NCBI GenBank assembly: GCA_009774895.1
Contig: VSOO01000090.1
Span: 1-6,455 of the forward strand
Reading direction: 5' to 3'
Source: Alistipes sp.
Lineage (GTDB): Bacteria; Bacteroidota; Bacteroidia; Bacteroidales; Rikenellaceae
DNA: 6,455 nt
Made by a program: the position numbers and the translations under genes. Below, piece by piece: positions 4,247-6,455 of the stretch (positions within the stretch are counted from its first letter, which is position 1; each line of letters starts with the position of its first letter). The notes below the pieces were generated by a model. That model was not told the origin of the DNA. It saw nothing but the letters and a program-made list of their open reading frames with translations, and did not search any database.

Positions 4247-6455
4247 ATGTCCGCAACAAAAACACAACAAAGAGTCAGCTTTTCGACAGTGAGGAACCGG
4301 GTTCCCTATCCCGACCTGCTGGAGGTACAGCTCAAATCATTCCGTGACTTTTTCCAGATGGACACGACGGCCGAGAATCGTAAGAACGAGGGGCTGTACA
4401 AGGTGTTTCAGGAGAATTTCCCCATTACCGATACCCGGAACAACTTCGTTCTGGAGTTTATCGACTACTATATCGACCCGCCCCGCTATTCGATCGAAGA
4501 GTGCCTCGAACGCGGCCTCACGTACAGCGTGCCTCTGAAAGCGAAGCTCAAACTCTACTGCACGGACGACGAACACGAAGATTTCGGCGTTCCGGTGCAG
4601 GACGTTTATTTCGGTACGATTCCCTACATGACCGAGCGCGGTACGTTCGTCATCAACGGTGCCGAGCGCGTGATCGTCTCGCAGCTGCATCGTTCGCCCG
4701 GCGTATTCTTCGGTCAGAGCATGCATACGAACGGCACGAAGCTCTATTCGGCCCGCATCATCCCGTTCAAGGGTTCGTGGATCGAGTTCGCCACGGACAT
4801 CAACAACGTGATGTACGCCTACATCGACCGTAAGAAGAAGCTTCCGGTCACGACCCTGTTGCGCGCCATCGGCTACGAGGCCGACCAGCAGATTCTCGAA
4901 ATCTTCGACCTTGCGGACGAGGTGAAGGTGACGAAGACGGCGCTCAAGAAAGCCGTAGGCCGCAAGCTGGCGGCGCGCGTGCTTTCGACGTGGGTCGAGG
5001 ACTTCGTGGACGAGGACACGGGCGAGGTGGTATCCATCGAGCGCAACAACGTGATCGTGGACCGCGAGACCGTACTCGAGGAGGAGCACATAGATCAGAT
5101 CATCGAGAGCGGTGCCAAGACGATTCTGCTGCACAAGGAGAATCCCTCGGGCATCGACTTTTCCATCATATACAATACGTTGCAGAAAGACCCGTGCAAC
5201 TCCGAGAAGGAGGCCGTGGTGTACATCTACAGGCAGCTGCGCGCTTCGGAGCCGCCCGATGAAGCTACGGCGCGCGACGTGATCGAGAAGCTCTTCTTCT
5301 CGGACAAGCGCTACGACTTGGGCGACGTGGGCCGTTTCCGCATCAACAAGAAGCTCGGCATGGATACCGATCCGGCGATCCGCACGCTTACGCGCGAGGA
5401 CATCATTGCCATCATCAAGTACCTGATCCAGCTCATCAACTCGAAAGCCGAGGTGGACGACATCGACCACCTCTCGAACCGTCGTGTCCGCACGGTGGGC
5501 GAGCAGCTTTCGAACCAGTTCTCGGTAGGCTTCGTGCGCATGGCCCGCACGATCCGCGAGCGCATGAACGTGCGCGACAACGAGGTGTTCACGCCGGTGG
5601 ACCTGATCAACGCCAAGACGCTGTCGAGCGTGATCAACTCGTTCTTCGGCACCTCGCAGCTCTCGCAGTTCATGGACCAGATCAACCCCCTGGCCGAGAT
5701 CACGCACAAGCGCCGCCTGTCGGCCCTCGGTCCCGGCGGTCTGTCGCGCGACCGCGCCGGCTTTGAGGTGCGCGACGTGCACTACACGCACTACGGCCGT
5801 CTGTGCCCGATCGAGTCGCCGGAAGGCCCGAACATCGGTCTGATTTCGTCGCTGTGCGTCTATGCGAAGATTTCGCCCATGGGATTCATCGAGACCCCCT
5901 ACCGCACGGTGGAGAACGGCGTGATCGACATGGACAACGCGCACATCAAATATTACTCGGCCGAAGAGGAGGAGGGCAAGGTCGTGGCGCAGTCGAACGT
6001 GCCCATCGACGAGGAGGGTCACTTCCTCCAGCCCGACCGCATCAAGGCGCGCGAGGGTGCCGACTTCCCCGTGGTGACGGACAAGGAGGTGGACCTGATG
6101 GACGTGGCGCCGAACCAGATCGCTTCGATCGCCGCCAGCCTCATTCCGTTCCTGGAGCACGACGACGCCAACCGTGCGCTGATGGGTTCGAACATGATGC
6201 GCCAGGCCGTGCCCCTCGTGACGTGCGAGTCGCCGATCGTGGGTACGGGCATCGAGAAGGACATGATTTCGGACAGCCGCATCCAGATCGTCGCCGAGGG
6301 CGACGGCGAGGTGGTCTTCGCCGACGCCTCGAAGATCGAGATCCGCTACGAGCGTACGGAGGATGAGATCCTCACTTCGTTCGCACCCGAGGTCACGACC
6401 TACGTGCTGCCGCGCTACCGCCGTACGAACCAGAATACGTCGATCACGCTCAAGC
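4247..6455 (+). CDS. rpoB: RNA polymerase subunit beta, 5' part (C-terminus outside window)
   Basis: RpoB is one of the two large catalytic subunits of RNA polymerase and binds rifampicin. The frame is open from the ATG at 4247 to the window end, giving 736 codons plus one base, roughly 58% of a Bacteroidota-length protein. The start gives [12 protein letters not shown]; no other ATG, GTG or TTG is in frame after the upstream TAA at 4172. Visible landmarks are [10 protein letters not shown] (147-156), the rifampicin region [11 protein letters not shown] onward (468-494), [18 protein letters not shown] (495-512), PEGPNIGLI (525-533) and [20 protein letters not shown] (from about 631). Numbering runs 39 behind E. 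coli in the rifampicin region. Gln513, Asp516, His526, Arg529 and Ser531 (E. coli numbers) are wild type; position 518 is Ile. No Shine-Dalgarno is evident. rpoC is expected next, outside the window. Confidence 0.99.
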   Translation, partial: MSATKTQQRVSFSTVRNRVPYPDLLEVQLKSFRDFFQMDTTAENRKNEGLYKVFQENFPITDTRNNFVLEFIDYYIDPPRYSIEECLERGLTYSVPLKAKLKLYCTDDEHEDFGVPVQDVYFGTIPYMTERGTFVINGAERVIVSQLHRSPGVFFGQSMHTNGTKLYSARIIPFKGSWIEFATDINNVMYAYIDRKKKLPVTTLLRAIGYEADQQILEIFDLADEVKVTKTALKKAVGRKLAARVLSTWVEDFVDEDTGEVVSIERNNVIVDRETVLEEEHIDQIIESGAKTILLHKENPSGIDFSIIYNTLQKDPCNSEKEAVVYIYRQLRASEPPDEATARDVIEKLFFSDKRYDLGDVGRFRINKKLGMDTDPAIRTLTREDIIAIIKYLIQLINSKAEVDDIDHLSNRRVRTVGEQLSNQFSVGFVRMARTIRERMNVRDNEVFTPVDLINAKTLSSVINSFFGTSQLSQFMDQINPLAEITHKRRLSALGPGGLSRDRAGFEVRDVHYTHYGRLCPIESPEGPNIGLISSLCVYAKISPMGFIETPYRTVENGVIDMDNAHIKYYSAEEEEGKVVAQSNVPIDEEGHFLQPDRIKAREGADFPVVTDKEVDLMDVAPNQIASIAASLIPFLEHDDANRALMGSNMMRQAVPLVTCESPIVGTGIEKDMISDSRIQIVAEGDGEVVFADASKIEIRYERTEDEILTSFAPEVTTYVLPRYRRTNQNTSITLK

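Noticed and set aside
4337..6160. 607-codon open reading frame on the - strand
   Set aside because: It lies wholly inside rpoB, in register with its codons, starts at GTG, and is full of His, Arg, Val and Asp as expected for antisense of GC-rich codons. It is open only because rpoB lacks TTA, CTA and TCA codons.

Overview
The window is an essential housekeeping locus of a bacterium, almost certainly Bacteroidota and probably order Bacteroidales. All real genes lie on the + strand. The order is tuf (3' part), tRNA-Trp, secE, nusG, rplK, rplA, rplJ, rplL, rpoB (5' part). Three things support the placement. First, tRNA-Trp sits between tuf and secE, as I recall it in Bacteroidota. Second, the RpoB sequence closely resembles Bacteroidales RpoB as I remember it, for example an N-terminus ending in QRV and the run GPGGLSR in the fork region. 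Third, most genes lack a strong Shine-Dalgarno sequence and have A-rich start regions. The coding DNA is GC-rich for this phylum, which fits an Alistipes/Rikenellaceae-like organism; that genus-level guess is inference only.

Layout: 1-954 is EF-Tu, missing about 77 N-terminal residues. 955-1009 is a short spacer with an inverted repeat. 1010-1080 is tRNA-Trp (anticodon CCA, no encoded 3' CCA). 1100-3585 is a compact run of secE, nusG, rplK, rplA and rplJ with gaps of only 14-17 nt, which points to one transcript with coupled translation. A 37-nt A/T-rich gap precedes rplL (3623-4000). The one substantial non-coding stretch is 4001-4246 between rplL and rpoB. It holds a series of hairpins, including one of 16 bp followed by a T-rich tract, and is best read as an intercistronic attenuation/processing region. 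rpoB starts at 4247 and runs off the window after 736 codons. No gene-free stretch exceeds 300 bases.

The genes work together in gene expression. EF-Tu brings aminoacyl-tRNA to the ribosome. L11, L10 and L7/L12 form the stalk and GTPase-associated centre that EF-Tu contacts, and L1 forms the E-site stalk. NusG couples RNA polymerase to the ribosome or to termination, RpoB is the polymerase beta subunit, and SecE is part of the membrane channel that exports new proteins.

I found no mobile element, CRISPR array, defence system or novel gene. The items most worth a second look are the structured rplL-rpoB leader with alternative pairings, the absence of room for a classical L10 leader before rplJ together with an unusually strong Shine-Dalgarno there, and an uncommon residue in the RpoB rifampicin pocket.
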